A stretch of 64,000 bases of DNA from Caulobacter sp. UNC279MFTsu5.1 (GTDB lineage: Bacteria; Pseudomonadota; Alphaproteobacteria; Caulobacterales; Caulobacteraceae), in contig NZ_FORN01000017.1 in the NCBI RefSeq assembly GCF_900114015.1, positions 1 through 64,000 of the forward strand, read 5' to 3'. The notes beneath the pieces are model-generated. The model made no database searches. It had not been told where the DNA came from and saw only the letters and a list, made by a program, of their open reading frames with translations. The position numbers were made by a program, and so were the translations under genes. This document shows, in pieces, positions 25,607-33,512 of the stretch; the stretch's first letter is position 1; each line of letters starts with the position of its first letter.

Positions 25607-25622
25607 TTCGGGTTTTCCCTAG
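25607..25622. promoter_or_regulatory. Type III island box E (half-degenerate)
   Basis: TTCGGGTTTTCCCTAG keeps the right half of the box and has two changes in the left half. It lies between the divergent starts at 25558 (minus, 48 bases away) and 25651 (plus, 28 bases away), so it could serve the small-protein operon, the kinase operon or both. Confidence 0.5.
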
Positions 25623-25650
25623 TGAGACCGCCTGTCGCGGGAGTCCGGTC

Positions 25651-26736
25651 GTGAGGGCGCTGCGCCTGCATGTTCCCGACCTGGATCCGGCCGAGGCCGC
25701 CTTCGCCGCGCTGGACCTGGCGATTGGGGCCTTCGAGGGTGCGCCGCCGCGCCTGGTCTGGCGCACCGACGCCTTCGCCCGGCTGATGCCAGAGGTTTCG
25801 CCGGGCGACTTGGCGCCGTCCGGTCTGGACGCCGCGCTGGCGGCGGCGGAGCGCGGCGAGACCGCGCCCCTCTCGCTGGAAGGCGGCGCGGCGATGCTGG
25901 AAATCCGGCCGGGCCGCGGTCCCGACGGCCGGCTGTACCTGAAGCTCTCCGACGCCGCCGAGCGCCAGGAGGCCGAGGCCCGTCGCCTGGCCGACCGTGA
26001 GCGCCTGTTGCTGACTTCGCGGGTGATGTCGGTGGGCGAGATGGCGACGATGATCGCCCACGAGCTGAACCAGCCGATCGGCTCGATCACCAACATCGTC
26101 CGTGGTCTGAAGGCCAGACTGGCCCGTGACGCCCTGACCGCGGCCGACGGCGTCGAGGCCTTGGACAAGGCCGCCGACCAGGCGCTTTACGCCTCGGGCG
26201 TCATCCAGCGCATGCGCTCGTTCGTCGAGCAACGCCAGCCCCAGGTCGAGCCCCTGGACCTGCCGCGCCTGGCCCGCGCCACCCTGGATCTGCTGGACTG
26301 GGAGATCGCCCGCGACCGGGTGTCGGCCCAGGCCGTGTTCGACGACGACCTACCGCCCGTTCTGGGCGACGCGGTGATGATCCAGCAGGTGCTGGTCAAC
26401 CTCGCCCGCAACGGCCTGGACGCCATGCGCGGCGAGCCCCAGCCCCGCCGCCTGGCCATCGCCGGCCGCCGCCTGCAGGGGTCCACGCGGATGGTCGAGC
26501 TGACCGTGGCCGACACCGGCCCGGGCGTCTCCGAGGAAGCGGCCGGCCGGATGTTCTCGCCGTTCTTTTCGACCAAGCCCGGCGGCATGGGCGTGGGCCT
26601 GGGGATCTGCCGCTCGATCATCGAGCTGCATCGCGGACGCCTCTGGCACACCCGCGAAGAGAAGGGGGCCGGGACTTCGGGGGGAAGCGTGTTCCACATC
26701 GCGCTGCCGACGGCGCGCCAGGAGGATGAACCATGA
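25651..26736 (+). CDS. Cytoplasmic FixL-like sensor histidine kinase of the type III island
   Basis: A 361-residue kinase without membrane segments. The N-terminal 105 residues look like a degenerate PAS-type sensor. The H box is MIAHELNQPIGSITN with His137, the FixL/HPK4-like form; the N box is NLARNGLDAM, and the G boxes are DTGPGVSE and GGMGVGLGICRS. It would autophosphorylate in response to a cytoplasmic signal and pass phosphate to the FixJ-like regulator whose ATG overlaps its stop. The GTG start at 25651 follows GGGAG. It lies between sctP and sctQ, and transcription continues into sctQRST. Box E overlaps its presumed promoter. Confidence 0.88.
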   Translation: MRALRLHVPDLDPAEAAFAALDLAIGAFEGAPPRLVWRTDAFARLMPEVSPGDLAPSGLDAALAAAERGETAPLSLEGGAAMLEIRPGRGPDGRLYLKLSDAAERQEAEARRLADRERLLLTSRVMSVGEMATMIAHELNQPIGSITNIVRGLKARLARDALTAADGVEALDKAADQALYASGVIQRMRSFVEQRQPQVEPLDLPRLARATLDLLDWEIARDRVSAQAVFDDDLPPVLGDAVMIQQVLVNLARNGLDAMRGEPQPRRLAIAGRRLQGSTRMVELTVADTGPGVSEEAAGRMFSPFFSTKPGGMGVGLGICRSIIELHRGRLWHTREEKGAGTSGGSVFHIALPTARQEDEP

Positions 26737-27389
26737 CTCCCGTCCAAGATTCCGCCGCGTCGCGTTCGGAGCCGACCCGCAGCCTCGGCGCGGTCTGTCT
26801 GGTCGACGACCACGGCGAGTTCCGCCAGTCGGCCGCCTGGTGGCTGGAGAGCCTGGGCTATGCGGTGACCACCTATGACGACCCGCAGGCCTTCCTCGAC
26901 GCCGGCGATCCGCCGGCCGACGCCTGCCTGCTGTTCGACGTGCGCATGCCGACCATGTCGGGGCTGGAGCTGCTGGACGCGGTCAAGGCGCGCGGCTGCG
27001 AGCGGCCGGTGATCTTCATGACCGGCCACGCCGACGTGCCCCTGGCGGTCGAGGCGATGAAGAAGGGCGCGATCACCTTCCTGGAGAAGCCGTTCCAGGA
27101 GGCGGCGCTGGAGGAGGCCCTGGGCCTGGCCTTCGCCCGCCTGCGCCCGGCCACCACGCCCGGCCAGGACCTCTACGCCCGTCGGGTCGCCAGCCTGACC
27201 GAACGCGAGCGCGAGGTGATGGCCCTGGTGGTCGCCGGCCGGGTCAACAAGATCATCGCCTACGAGCTGGGCATCAGCCCCAAGACCGTCGAGCTGCACC
27301 GCTCGCGGATCATGACCAAGATGGAGGCGGCCAGCCTGACCGAACTGGTCCGCATGGCCATCACCGGCACGACGGACGGCGACGCATGA
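26733..27389 (+). CDS. FixJ-family response regulator of the type III island
   Basis: A 218-residue two-domain regulator. The receiver (about 18-135) has phospho-acceptor Asp69 in LLFDVRMPTMSGLELLD, FMTGHADVPLAVEAM and Lys119 in FLEKPFQ, the FixJ subfamily signature. The C-terminal LuxR/NarL HTH (about 155-215) reads LTEREREVMALVVAGRVNKI then SPKTVELHRSRIMTKM. Regulators of this group bind dyad sites as dimers; the CTAGGG-N4-CCCTAG boxes are the obvious candidate target. ATGA overlaps at both ends tie it to the kinase and to sctQ. Confidence 0.92.
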   Translation: MTPVQDSAASRSEPTRSLGAVCLVDDHGEFRQSAAWWLESLGYAVTTYDDPQAFLDAGDPPADACLLFDVRMPTMSGLELLDAVKARGCERPVIFMTGHADVPLAVEAMKKGAITFLEKPFQEAALEEALGLAFARLRPATTPGQDLYARRVASLTEREREVMALVVAGRVNKIIAYELGISPKTVELHRSRIMTKMEAASLTELVRMAITGTTDGDA

Positions 27390-28393
27390 CCGACGTGCTC
27401 AGCCCCGCGTCCGTCGCGGACCCGCTGGTCCGGGGCCTGGAGGCCTTCGACGCCGTTGAGGTCGCGGCCCGCAACCGCGCCCTGGCGGTGATGTCCGCCC
27501 TGCCCGCCCCCGGCCTGCGGATCGCCACCCACCTGGTGGAGCCGCCGCCCGGCCCGTGGATCCTGTTCGGCGAGCGGCCCGACGCGCCCCGCCTGGCGGT
27601 CGTCGCGCTGGACGGCGCCCCGTTCGTCCCCGAGGACGACGCGGCCCTGCTGGTGGCGCTGGACCGCCTGGAGCCGGTGCTGGCGGCCATCGAGACCGCG
27701 ACCGGCCTGGGCCTGGAGCCCAGCGACATCTCCAGCCGCCCTCCCGAGCCCGGCTTGGCGATCGCCCTGGACGTCGCGCGGGACGCCGACGGGGCGCCGA
27801 ACCGCCTGGTCCTGCATGTCGCCGCCGACGCGCCTGCCGCCTGGCCGCTTCCGGCGGTCGACCTGTTGGCGGACGGGGCCCATCTGGCCGTTCCCATCGC
27901 CGGACGCCTGGTGCTCGACGCCGCCACGGCGCCGGCCGCCCGGGTCGCCGGCCTGCGGACCGGCGACGTCGTGCTGACCGCCTGGGGCCCGACCCGACCG
28001 GGCGACGCTCGCCTGATCCTGGCCGGCCGCCGCCTGGTCGGCCGGTTCGACCTCGCCGACCGCCGCTTCACCGTCATCACCCTGGAGGAGAGCGCCATGA
28101 CCGCGCCGCCGATGGACGCCGCCATCCAGCCGGCCCAGGCCGACGTTCCCGAAGCCTCGCCCATGGCCCCCGCCGACCTGCCCGTCGCCCTGCGGGTGAT
28201 GCTGGGCGAGGCCAGCCTGCCGCTGTCGGAGCTGGCCGGCCTGCGTCCCGGCTCGACGGTGGTGCTGGGCGGCTCGGCGAAGGACGCCGTCGCCGTGCTG
28301 CTGGCCGGGGACCACCCCATCGCCACCGGCAAGTTGGTGGCCGTGGGCGAGGCCTACGGCGTGCTGATCGAACAGTTGGCGCAGGGAGCCTGA
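27386..28393 (+). CDS. sctQ: Cytoplasmic sorting-platform protein SctQ
   Basis: A 335-residue protein with divergent N-terminal half and two SpoA (surface presentation of antigens) modules: one around residues 165-232 (VAGLRTGDVVLTAWGPTRPG) and the other around 262-332 (LPLSELAGLRPGSTVVLGGS), as in YscQ/HrcQ/SpaO. It builds the pods below the basal body. Start overlaps the response regulator stop. A second in-frame start at codon 238 (position 28097) is preceded by GGAGGAG and likely yields a short SctQ-C form. sctR follows after six bases. Confidence 0.88.
   Translation: MTDVLSPASVADPLVRGLEAFDAVEVAARNRALAVMSALPAPGLRIATHLVEPPPGPWILFGERPDAPRLAVVALDGAPFVPEDDAALLVALDRLEPVLAAIETATGLGLEPSDISSRPPEPGLAIALDVARDADGAPNRLVLHVAADAPAAWPLPAVDLLADGAHLAVPIAGRLVLDAATAPAARVAGLRTGDVVLTAWGPTRPGDARLILAGRRLVGRFDLADRRFTVITLEESAMTAPPMDAAIQPAQADVPEASPMAPADLPVALRVMLGEASLPLSELAGLRPGSTVVLGGSAKDAVAVLLAGDHPIATGKLVAVGEAYGVLIEQLAQGA
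28084..28393 (+). CDS. Internal translation start giving SctQ-C (98 residues)
   Basis: Inside sctQ, GGAGGAG at 28084-28090 lies six bases before an in-frame ATG at 28097-28099. Translation from it would give a 98-residue protein made of only the second SpoA module (PVALRVMLGEASLPLSELAG onward). In Yersinia, Salmonella and others, such a short SctQ product from an internal start is a structural partner of full-length SctQ. Here it is predicted from the ribosome site and frame. Confidence 0.6.
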
Positions 28394-28399
28394 TCGCGG

Positions 28400-29062
28400 A
28401 TGGACCTGTCGTCGTTCACGCCCGGCTCGGCCCTCATCACCGTCATCCTGCTGGCCCTGGCGCCGTTCGTGGCGGTGATGGTCACCTCGTTCACCAAGAT
28501 CGTCGTCACCCTGAGCCTGCTGCGCAATGCCCTGGGCCTGCAGCAGGTGCCGCCCAACATCGTGCTCAACGGCCTGGCCCTGATCCTGACCCTGTACGTG
28601 ATGTACCCGGTCGGCCAGCAGATGGCCGCCGCCAACCAGGACGTCAGACCGGTCGCCGCCGTCAGCAGCGACACCCAGGCGTTGTTCACCTATGCCGACA
28701 AGGCCAAGGAGCCGCTGCGCGCCTTCCTGATGAAGCATTCGACGCCGCGCGAGCGGGCCTTCTTCCTGAAGACCGCCCAGCGCATCAACGGCCCGGACAA
28801 GGCCCGCGCCATGACCCAGCGCGACTTCATCGTGGTGGTGCCGGCCTTCACCGTCTCGGAGCTGGCGGCGGCCTTCCAGATCGGCTTCCTGATCTTCCTG
28901 CCGTTCCTGATCATCGACCTGGTCGTCTCCAACATCCTGCTGGCCATGGGGATGATGATGCTGTCGCCGACCACCGTTTCCCTGCCGTTCAAGCTGCTGC
29001 TGTTCGTGCTGATCGACGGCTGGGTGAAGCTGGCCCACGGCCTGGTCCTGTCCTACACCTAA
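28400..29062 (+). CDS. sctR: Export gate core protein SctR
   Basis: A 220-residue FliP/YscR-family protein with four membrane helices and the typical segments VMVTSFTKIVVTLSLLRNAL near residue 30-50 and FQIGFLIFLPFLIIDLVVSN near residue 155-175, plus LMKHSTPRERAFFL in the periplasmic loop. It forms the pentameric core of the export gate with SctS and SctT. There is no N-terminal signal peptide, as in injectisome forms and unlike FliP. Confidence 0.95.
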   Translation: MDLSSFTPGSALITVILLALAPFVAVMVTSFTKIVVTLSLLRNALGLQQVPPNIVLNGLALILTLYVMYPVGQQMAAANQDVRPVAAVSSDTQALFTYADKAKEPLRAFLMKHSTPRERAFFLKTAQRINGPDKARAMTQRDFIVVVPAFTVSELAAAFQIGFLIFLPFLIIDLVVSNILLAMGMMMLSPTTVSLPFKLLLFVLIDGWVKLAHGLVLSYT

Positions 29063-29072
29063 GGAGCCTCCC

Positions 29073-29345
29073 ATGATGAACGCCCAGGCCATCGAGCTGG
29101 TGAACCAGGCGCTGTGGATGGTGCTGATGCTGTCGGCCCCGCCGATCGTCGCCGCCTCGGTGGTGGGCGTGGCCGTGGCCATCATCCAGTCGGCCACCCA
29201 GCTGCAGGAGCAGACCCTGCAGTACGCCGCCAAGTTCTTCGCCATCGTGCTGACGATCTTCCTGACCGCCAGCCTGCTGGGCGGCACGCTCTACCGGTTC
29301 GGCGACCGGGTGTTCACCGAGTTCCCGGCCATGGTCCGCCGCTGA
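29073..29345 (+). CDS. sctS: Export gate protein SctS
   Basis: A 90-residue FliQ/YscS-family protein of two membrane helices (LWMVLMLSAPPIVAASVVGV; FFAIVLTIFLTASLLGGTLY) joined by a short loop with IQSATQLQEQTLQYAAK, the family signature. It follows sctR by ten bases with AGGAG ahead of the ATG. Its TGA shares a base with the sctT start (TGATG). Confidence 0.95.
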   Translation: MMNAQAIELVNQALWMVLMLSAPPIVAASVVGVAVAIIQSATQLQEQTLQYAAKFFAIVLTIFLTASLLGGTLYRFGDRVFTEFPAMVRR

Positions 29346-30154
29346 TGCCGGGGACTGCGCCGGACTGGCTGAGCGCGATCTTCGCCAACACCCTGGTGCT
29401 GGCGGTGGGCGCCACGCGGATCGCCGCGGCCTTCATGCTGCTGCCTCTGCTGTCGCCCGAGACCGTGCCGGCCCTGGTCCGCAACTCGATCTTCCTGGCC
29501 TTCGGGCTGATCGTCGTCACCCTGCAGCCGCAGATCGCCCACAGCGACCTGCCGACGATCCAGTGGATCCTGATCTTCGGCAAGGAGGCGCTGGTCGGGG
29601 TGGTGATCGGCTTCTTCTTCGGGACCATGCTGTGGGCCTTCGAGGCGGCGGGCCAGATCATCGACGCCAAGGTCGGGGCGACCATGGCCCAGATCGTCGA
29701 TCCCCTGAGCGGCCACCAGACCTCGCTGAACGGCGAGTTCCTGGCCCGGCTGGCCAATTTCGTCTTCATGTTCTCCGGCGGGCTGCTGCTGCTGGTCGGC
29801 ACGATCCTGGACAGCTACGCGGTCTGGCCGATCGGCAGCCTGACGCCGGTGCTGTCGCTGCGCAGCCTGTCGCTGTTCGAGGGCGAGTTCTCGCGACTGA
29901 TGGTGCTGGCGGTGATGCTGGCCACCCCCGCCCTGGCCATCCTCTACCTGGTCGACGGCGGCCTGGGCCTGATCAACCGCTACGCCCCCCAGTTGAATGT
30001 CTTCTCGCTGGGCCTGGCCATCAAGTCGTGGATCGCCACCGCCGTGATCCTGGCCATGCTGACGGGCCTGGTCCAGTTGCTGTTGAACGAGATCGGCGCG
30101 CGGCCCTCGACCATCCTCCAGGTGCTGCGGGCGATGTCGGGCAAGCCGCTCTGA
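29345..30154 (+). CDS. sctT: Export gate protein SctT
   Basis: A 269-residue FliR/YscT-family protein with about six membrane helices. Typical stretches are GVVIGFFFGTMLWAFEAAGQ around residue 80-100, VDPLSGHQTSLNGEFLARLA near 118-138 and LYLVDGGLGLINRYAPQLNV near 200-220. The ATG at 29345 is used because it overlaps the sctS stop. Last structural gene of the sctQRST unit; tandem boxes F1/F2 follow directly. Confidence 0.95.
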   Translation: MPGTAPDWLSAIFANTLVLAVGATRIAAAFMLLPLLSPETVPALVRNSIFLAFGLIVVTLQPQIAHSDLPTIQWILIFGKEALVGVVIGFFFGTMLWAFEAAGQIIDAKVGATMAQIVDPLSGHQTSLNGEFLARLANFVFMFSGGLLLLVGTILDSYAVWPIGSLTPVLSLRSLSLFEGEFSRLMVLAVMLATPALAILYLVDGGLGLINRYAPQLNVFSLGLAIKSWIATAVILAMLTGLVQLLLNEIGARPSTILQVLRAMSGKPL

Positions 30155-30162
30155 AAGCGAGG

Positions 30163-30193
30163 CTAGGGAATACCCTGATGGGGTACGCCCCAG
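30163..30193. promoter_or_regulatory. Tandem type III island boxes F1 and F2
   Basis: F1, CTAGGGAATACCCTGA (30163-30178), matches the box except the last two bases. F2, ATGGGGTACGCCCCAG (30178-30193), is the GGGG/CCCC variant like box B. They abut and lie 82 bases upstream of the DUF1521 gene, right after the sctT stop. Confidence 0.65.
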
Positions 30194-30274
30194 CTAGCGG
30201 GACCGTTGCGCGCGGGGCCAACTGTCGATCGAGGCCGCAGGACGCGGCCGGCTCGATTGGACAGGGGTTGAAGG

Positions 30275-31090
30275 ATGACCAGCATCAACACGGCCTTGGC
30301 GACTGCCGTGAACGCCAGCTTGCTGACGGAAATCGGGGCCTCGATGGGCCAAGGACTGCGGACGTTCGGCGCCATGCAGTTCACGCTCGGCCTGATGGTC
30401 GGCGGCGCCTTCCAGGCCGCGCCCAGCCAGCCGAAGTTCACCGCCGCCATGCCCGAAAGCGGCAAGGCCGAGATCGACCTGGGCGACGGCAACACCCTGT
30501 CGATCAACGAGGCCAGCTCCGAGGTCGTCATCCGTGACGCCGACGGCAACGCCACGCGCATCTGGGGCGACCCCCACGTCAGCTACAATGGCAAGCAGGT
30601 CGGGGACTTCTGGGGCACGACCACCTTCGTGCTCGAGAACGGCACCAAGATCACGATCAATACCGAAACCTCCAAATGGAACAACATGACCTATGCCGAG
30701 CAGATCGTCGTCACGCGCGGCGGTCAGGCCCTGGTGATCGACGGGGTCAGCGAGCAGACCAAGGGCGACCTGAAGGTCTCGCTGGGCGGCGATGGCTATG
30801 CGCTGGACGCGGCCCATGACGACGGCCTGGTGATCCGCGAGAACGACGCCGCCGGCAGCGGCTGGACCAGCTCGATCACCGGCGCCGCCGTCGGCCAGGC
30901 CGACTTCAACCTGACCAAGCCGGGCGCCGAAGGCCTGCGCGAGGCGTTGGAGGCGTTCAACGCCTCCCTCGGCCTGCTGCTGACCGGGTGGCTGCTGGGC
31001 GGCCTGGTCAAGGCCGACGCCGACGTCTCGACGACGGTCGCCGCCAAGCCCTTCTCGGCCCTGCCGCTGTTAAACGCCGCCCGGTTCTGA
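30275..31090 (+). CDS. DUF1521 (MIIA-domain) protein, probable self-cleaving type III effector
   Basis: A 271-residue protein without signal peptide. Residues 94-135 contain IWGDPHVSYNGKQVGDFWGT and TTFVLENGTKITINTET, the core of DUF1521, known from Bradyrhizobium NopE1/NopE2, where calcium-induced cleavage occurs between Asp and Pro of GDPH. Here the expected cut is Asp99/Pro100. The residue after PHV is Ser where I recall Asp in NopE1 (GDPHVD), which might affect cleavage. A hydrophobic stretch near the C-terminus (LGLLLTGWLLGGLV) may touch membranes. Tandem boxes F1/F2 lie upstream, and it directly follows sctT. Confidence 0.8.
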   Translation: MTSINTALATAVNASLLTEIGASMGQGLRTFGAMQFTLGLMVGGAFQAAPSQPKFTAAMPESGKAEIDLGDGNTLSINEASSEVVIRDADGNATRIWGDPHVSYNGKQVGDFWGTTTFVLENGTKITINTETSKWNNMTYAEQIVVTRGGQALVIDGVSEQTKGDLKVSLGGDGYALDAAHDDGLVIRENDAAGSGWTSSITGAAVGQADFNLTKPGAEGLREALEAFNASLGLLLTGWLLGGLVKADADVSTTVAAKPFSALPLLNAARF

Positions 31091-31368
31091 ACCCTCGGCC
31101 GCGCGCTCGACCATCCCGGATCCGCACCATCGGATCCGGGATTTCTCGGTGTTCGTGGAGATCGTCGGATATAGATGCGGCCTTCCCTCATCTTCCGCTG
31201 TCATCCCGGAGAAGCCCGGCGAAAGCCGGGCGCAGATCCGGGACCACCGGAAGCGCGGCGCTCAAGCGTCGGTCCCGGATCGGCGCGCTTCGCGCTTGTC
31301 CGGGATGACAGCGCAGATGGAACTTTGATTTTCTTGGCGCCGCCGAATTCGCGATTAGATGCGATCGA
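31091..31368. repeat. Intergenic region with hairpins and a dispersed palindrome
   Basis: ATCCCGGATCCG (31113-31124) and CGGATCCGGGAT (31131-31142) form a 12-base stem, a likely terminator for the DUF1521 gene. Then CGCTGTCATCCCGGA (31196-31210) pairs with TCCGGGATGACAGCG (31299-31313), enclosing a smaller hairpin (GCCCGGC-GAAA-GCCGGGC, 31214-31231). This TCATCCCGG-type element is a common dispersed repeat in alphaproteobacteria. No gene is seen. Confidence 0.7.
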
Positions 31369-31857
31369 CTACTCCGCGTTGGTGCGGACGACCACCGGCA
31401 GGCCCGCCGGCGGCGCGGCCAGGGCGGGACCCGGTTCGACTCCCGCGACCATGAACCGGCGGTCGCCGGCCTTGTAGCCGAACGACCAGTACTGCCCGGC
31501 CAGAGCGGACCGCGCGGGCGGCGCCAGGGCGGGATCGGCGACCCAGCCGCCCTCGGCGGCGGCCTTCCGGTAATAGGCCGTGATCGCCTCGCGCCCCAGG
31601 GCGGCCGGGGCGCGATAGACCTTGGTGCTGACGTTCTGCGCCCGCCAGATCTGCGGCTCGGCGGCCAGGCCGGTCTCCAGCACGCGGTCGTAATCGCCGG
31701 CCGAAGCCTGGCTCAGCGGCAGCGTGCGGGCGTCGACGAACTGGGGCGGCGGCGCGGGCGTGCGGACCGCCGGCGCCTGGCCGCACGCGGCCAGGCCCGC
31801 GGCCATGACGAGGGCCGCCGCCCGCAGGGGCGCGGCAGGAGCGGTCGATCGCCTCAT
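31369..31857 (-). CDS. Small lipoprotein downstream of the 517-aa candidate effector
   Basis: A 162-residue protein with a lipoprotein signal peptide (ALVMAAGLAACGQAPAV; lipobox LAAC). The mature part begins with a Pro-rich linker, then a compact domain (STKVYRAPAALGREAITAYY and GQYWSFGYKAGDRRFMVAGV) of unknown family. It follows the 517-residue gene by 29 bases on the minus strand, so the two are likely one transcript under box G. A second lipoprotein in the island (8648) is unrelated in sequence as far as I can see. Confidence 0.7.
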   Translation of the reverse strand: MRRSTAPAAPLRAAALVMAAGLAACGQAPAVRTPAPPPQFVDARTLPLSQASAGDYDRVLETGLAAEPQIWRAQNVSTKVYRAPAALGREAITAYYRKAAAEGGWVADPALAPPARSALAGQYWSFGYKAGDRRFMVAGVEPGPALAAPPAGLPVVVRTNAE

Positions 31858-31886
31858 CGGATCTCGCCGGCGGCGGGGCGCCGGCG

Positions 31887-33440
31887 TCAGGGCTTGGCCT
31901 GACGCACGACGGTGTCCAGGGCGGTATTGTACGCGCTCTTGGAATTGCTGCCCACCGCCTCCTCGCCGGTCTTGGGATCGGTCGGCACGGCGGCCAGGTC
32001 CAGCGCCTTGCCGGCGGCCGAGGGATCGTCCTGGATCGCCTTGAGTGCCGCGTTCGTGCCGATCGACACCCATTCCTTGGCCACCGCCGCGGCCGCCCCG
32101 ACGCCCTTGCCGCCCCAGCCCGCCTTGTCGACGATCGTCAGGCCGCTCTTGAGCACGGCGGTCAGCAGCTCGGCCTGTTCCTTACGGTCGGTGGTGATCG
32201 AGGCGGCGGCGGCCTGCACCCCGCCCACATAGTGGCCCAGGGCCGCGGCGTTCTCGTAGCGGTCGACCTTGGTCCCGTTGGGCAGGGTCACCTGGGTGGT
32301 CGCCTCGAACCGGTTGACGGGATCCTCGTTCTTGGTCCCGCCGACCTGCAACTGCTGCATCATGTCGGCCAGGGGCTCGGTCTGCTTGTCGTTCAGCATC
32401 TGCTTGGCGTAGGTGGCGAAGGCCGTGCCGTCGCGGGTCTCGGCGTTGAACGACAGCTCGCGCATCACGCCCGACACGTCGCTCTTGAGCACGGCGGTCA
32501 GGCCCTCGGCCATGGTCCGGGTGGCCGCGTTGCGGTCCATGACGCTGACCCCTAGCAGCAGGTTCTGCTGCGGCACGTCCTTCAGCACGGCCGAGCCCTC
32601 GGCGAACAGCCGCGCCTTGAAGTCGGCGTCGGTCGACTGGGCGCCGGCCTCCAGGATCGCCTTGTAGGTCGAGGTGTCCAGGCTGGTGCTGTTGCTGTGG
32701 GCCGCGCCGCCCATCGAGACGGTCGTGGTGTCCATCTCCTCGCGGTGCGTGGACGCGGCCAGCACGCCGCGCAACTGCTCGGAGCTCAAGGCCTTGAACG
32801 CCTGCTCGGCGACGGCCGGATTGCCCTTGAGGCTGGCCAGCACCTGGCCCACCGCGGCGGCCTCGGCGTCGCCATGGCTGGTCACCCGGATCGAGCCGCC
32901 CAGGGTGAACGGGCTGGTGGTGTCGGCGGCGTGGTCCAGGGTCGAGCCGGCCTGGGCCCTGACATAGTCCAGCTTGGCGTCGGGGGTGGCGTGGGTGGCG
33001 ATGGCCTTGCCCAGGGCCTCGACGTCAGCCTTGCCATGATAGTCGCCGCCTGCCTTGGCGAAGGCGTCCGACAGCGACTTCAGCTCGGTCCCGCCCAGGT
33101 CCCTGGCCATCTCGGCGAAGAAGTCGCGCTTCTCGTCGGCCGACAGGCCGCCCAGACCGAAGCTCTTGCCGTCGTTGATCTCGGAGGCCAGCTTGTCCAG
33201 CCCGCCGTCCTTGGCCAGTTCGCTGATCGCCGCCCGGGTGTTGACCGCGTCCAGCCCCTTCAGAGCCCCGACGGCGTTCTTCACGTCGCCGTTGGTGATC
33301 GGATTGAAGAAGCCGCTTTCCATGGCCTTGTGGACGGTGTTGACCGCGTCCTTCGAAGGCTGGAGCGAGGGCGGCGGCGGGGCCGGCGGGGGCGGAGGAG
33401 GCGCCTGGCGAACCGAGGTCGAGGACGCGGCGTCGAGCAT
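31887..33440 (-). CDS. Large hydrophilic protein behind box G, candidate type III effector
   Basis: A 517-residue protein without signal peptide. After 12 Ser/Ala/Thr-rich residues there is a poly-Pro stretch (residues about 14-27, APPPPPPAPPPPS), then a long helical, repeat-like body of Asp/Ala/Lys-rich segments (e.g. AAISELAKDGGLDKLASEIN; DFFAEMARDLGGTELKSLSD). Near 390-410 a short beta-type segment TTQVTLPNGTKVDRYENAAA appears. No catalytic motif or family is recognised. The start at 33440 follows GGGAG. The perfect island box G is 73 bases upstream. Effector status is inference from the box, the N-terminus and the lack of Sec signal. Confidence 0.65.
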   Translation of the reverse strand: MLDAASSTSVRQAPPPPPPAPPPPSLQPSKDAVNTVHKAMESGFFNPITNGDVKNAVGALKGLDAVNTRAAISELAKDGGLDKLASEINDGKSFGLGGLSADEKRDFFAEMARDLGGTELKSLSDAFAKAGGDYHGKADVEALGKAIATHATPDAKLDYVRAQAGSTLDHAADTTSPFTLGGSIRVTSHGDAEAAAVGQVLASLKGNPAVAEQAFKALSSEQLRGVLAASTHREEMDTTTVSMGGAAHSNSTSLDTSTYKAILEAGAQSTDADFKARLFAEGSAVLKDVPQQNLLLGVSVMDRNAATRTMAEGLTAVLKSDVSGVMRELSFNAETRDGTAFATYAKQMLNDKQTEPLADMMQQLQVGGTKNEDPVNRFEATTQVTLPNGTKVDRYENAAALGHYVGGVQAAAASITTDRKEQAELLTAVLKSGLTIVDKAGWGGKGVGAAAAVAKEWVSIGTNAALKAIQDDPSAAGKALDLAAVPTDPKTGEEAVGSNSKSAYNTALDTVVRQAKP

Positions 33441-33512
33441 GGCGAAACTCCCTGGCTGGCCGCCAACCACGGCGACGCCGACAGTTTCGGTCGTGAGGGT
33501 CGCGGCCGCCAG

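Noticed and set aside
23304-26168. A 954-codon minus-strand open frame opposite sctN, sctO, sctP and the kinase
   Set aside because: Arg/Pro-rich low-complexity translation with no domain, opposite well-defined genes; only its overlap region with 24647-25558 holds real minus-strand genes, in a different frame.
12272-30154. Reading the locus as a flagellar export cluster because of the FliO-like gene
   Set aside because: A secretin, SctD, SctJ lipoprotein and rod/needle genes are present, and no flagellin, hook, FliF or rod genes are seen.
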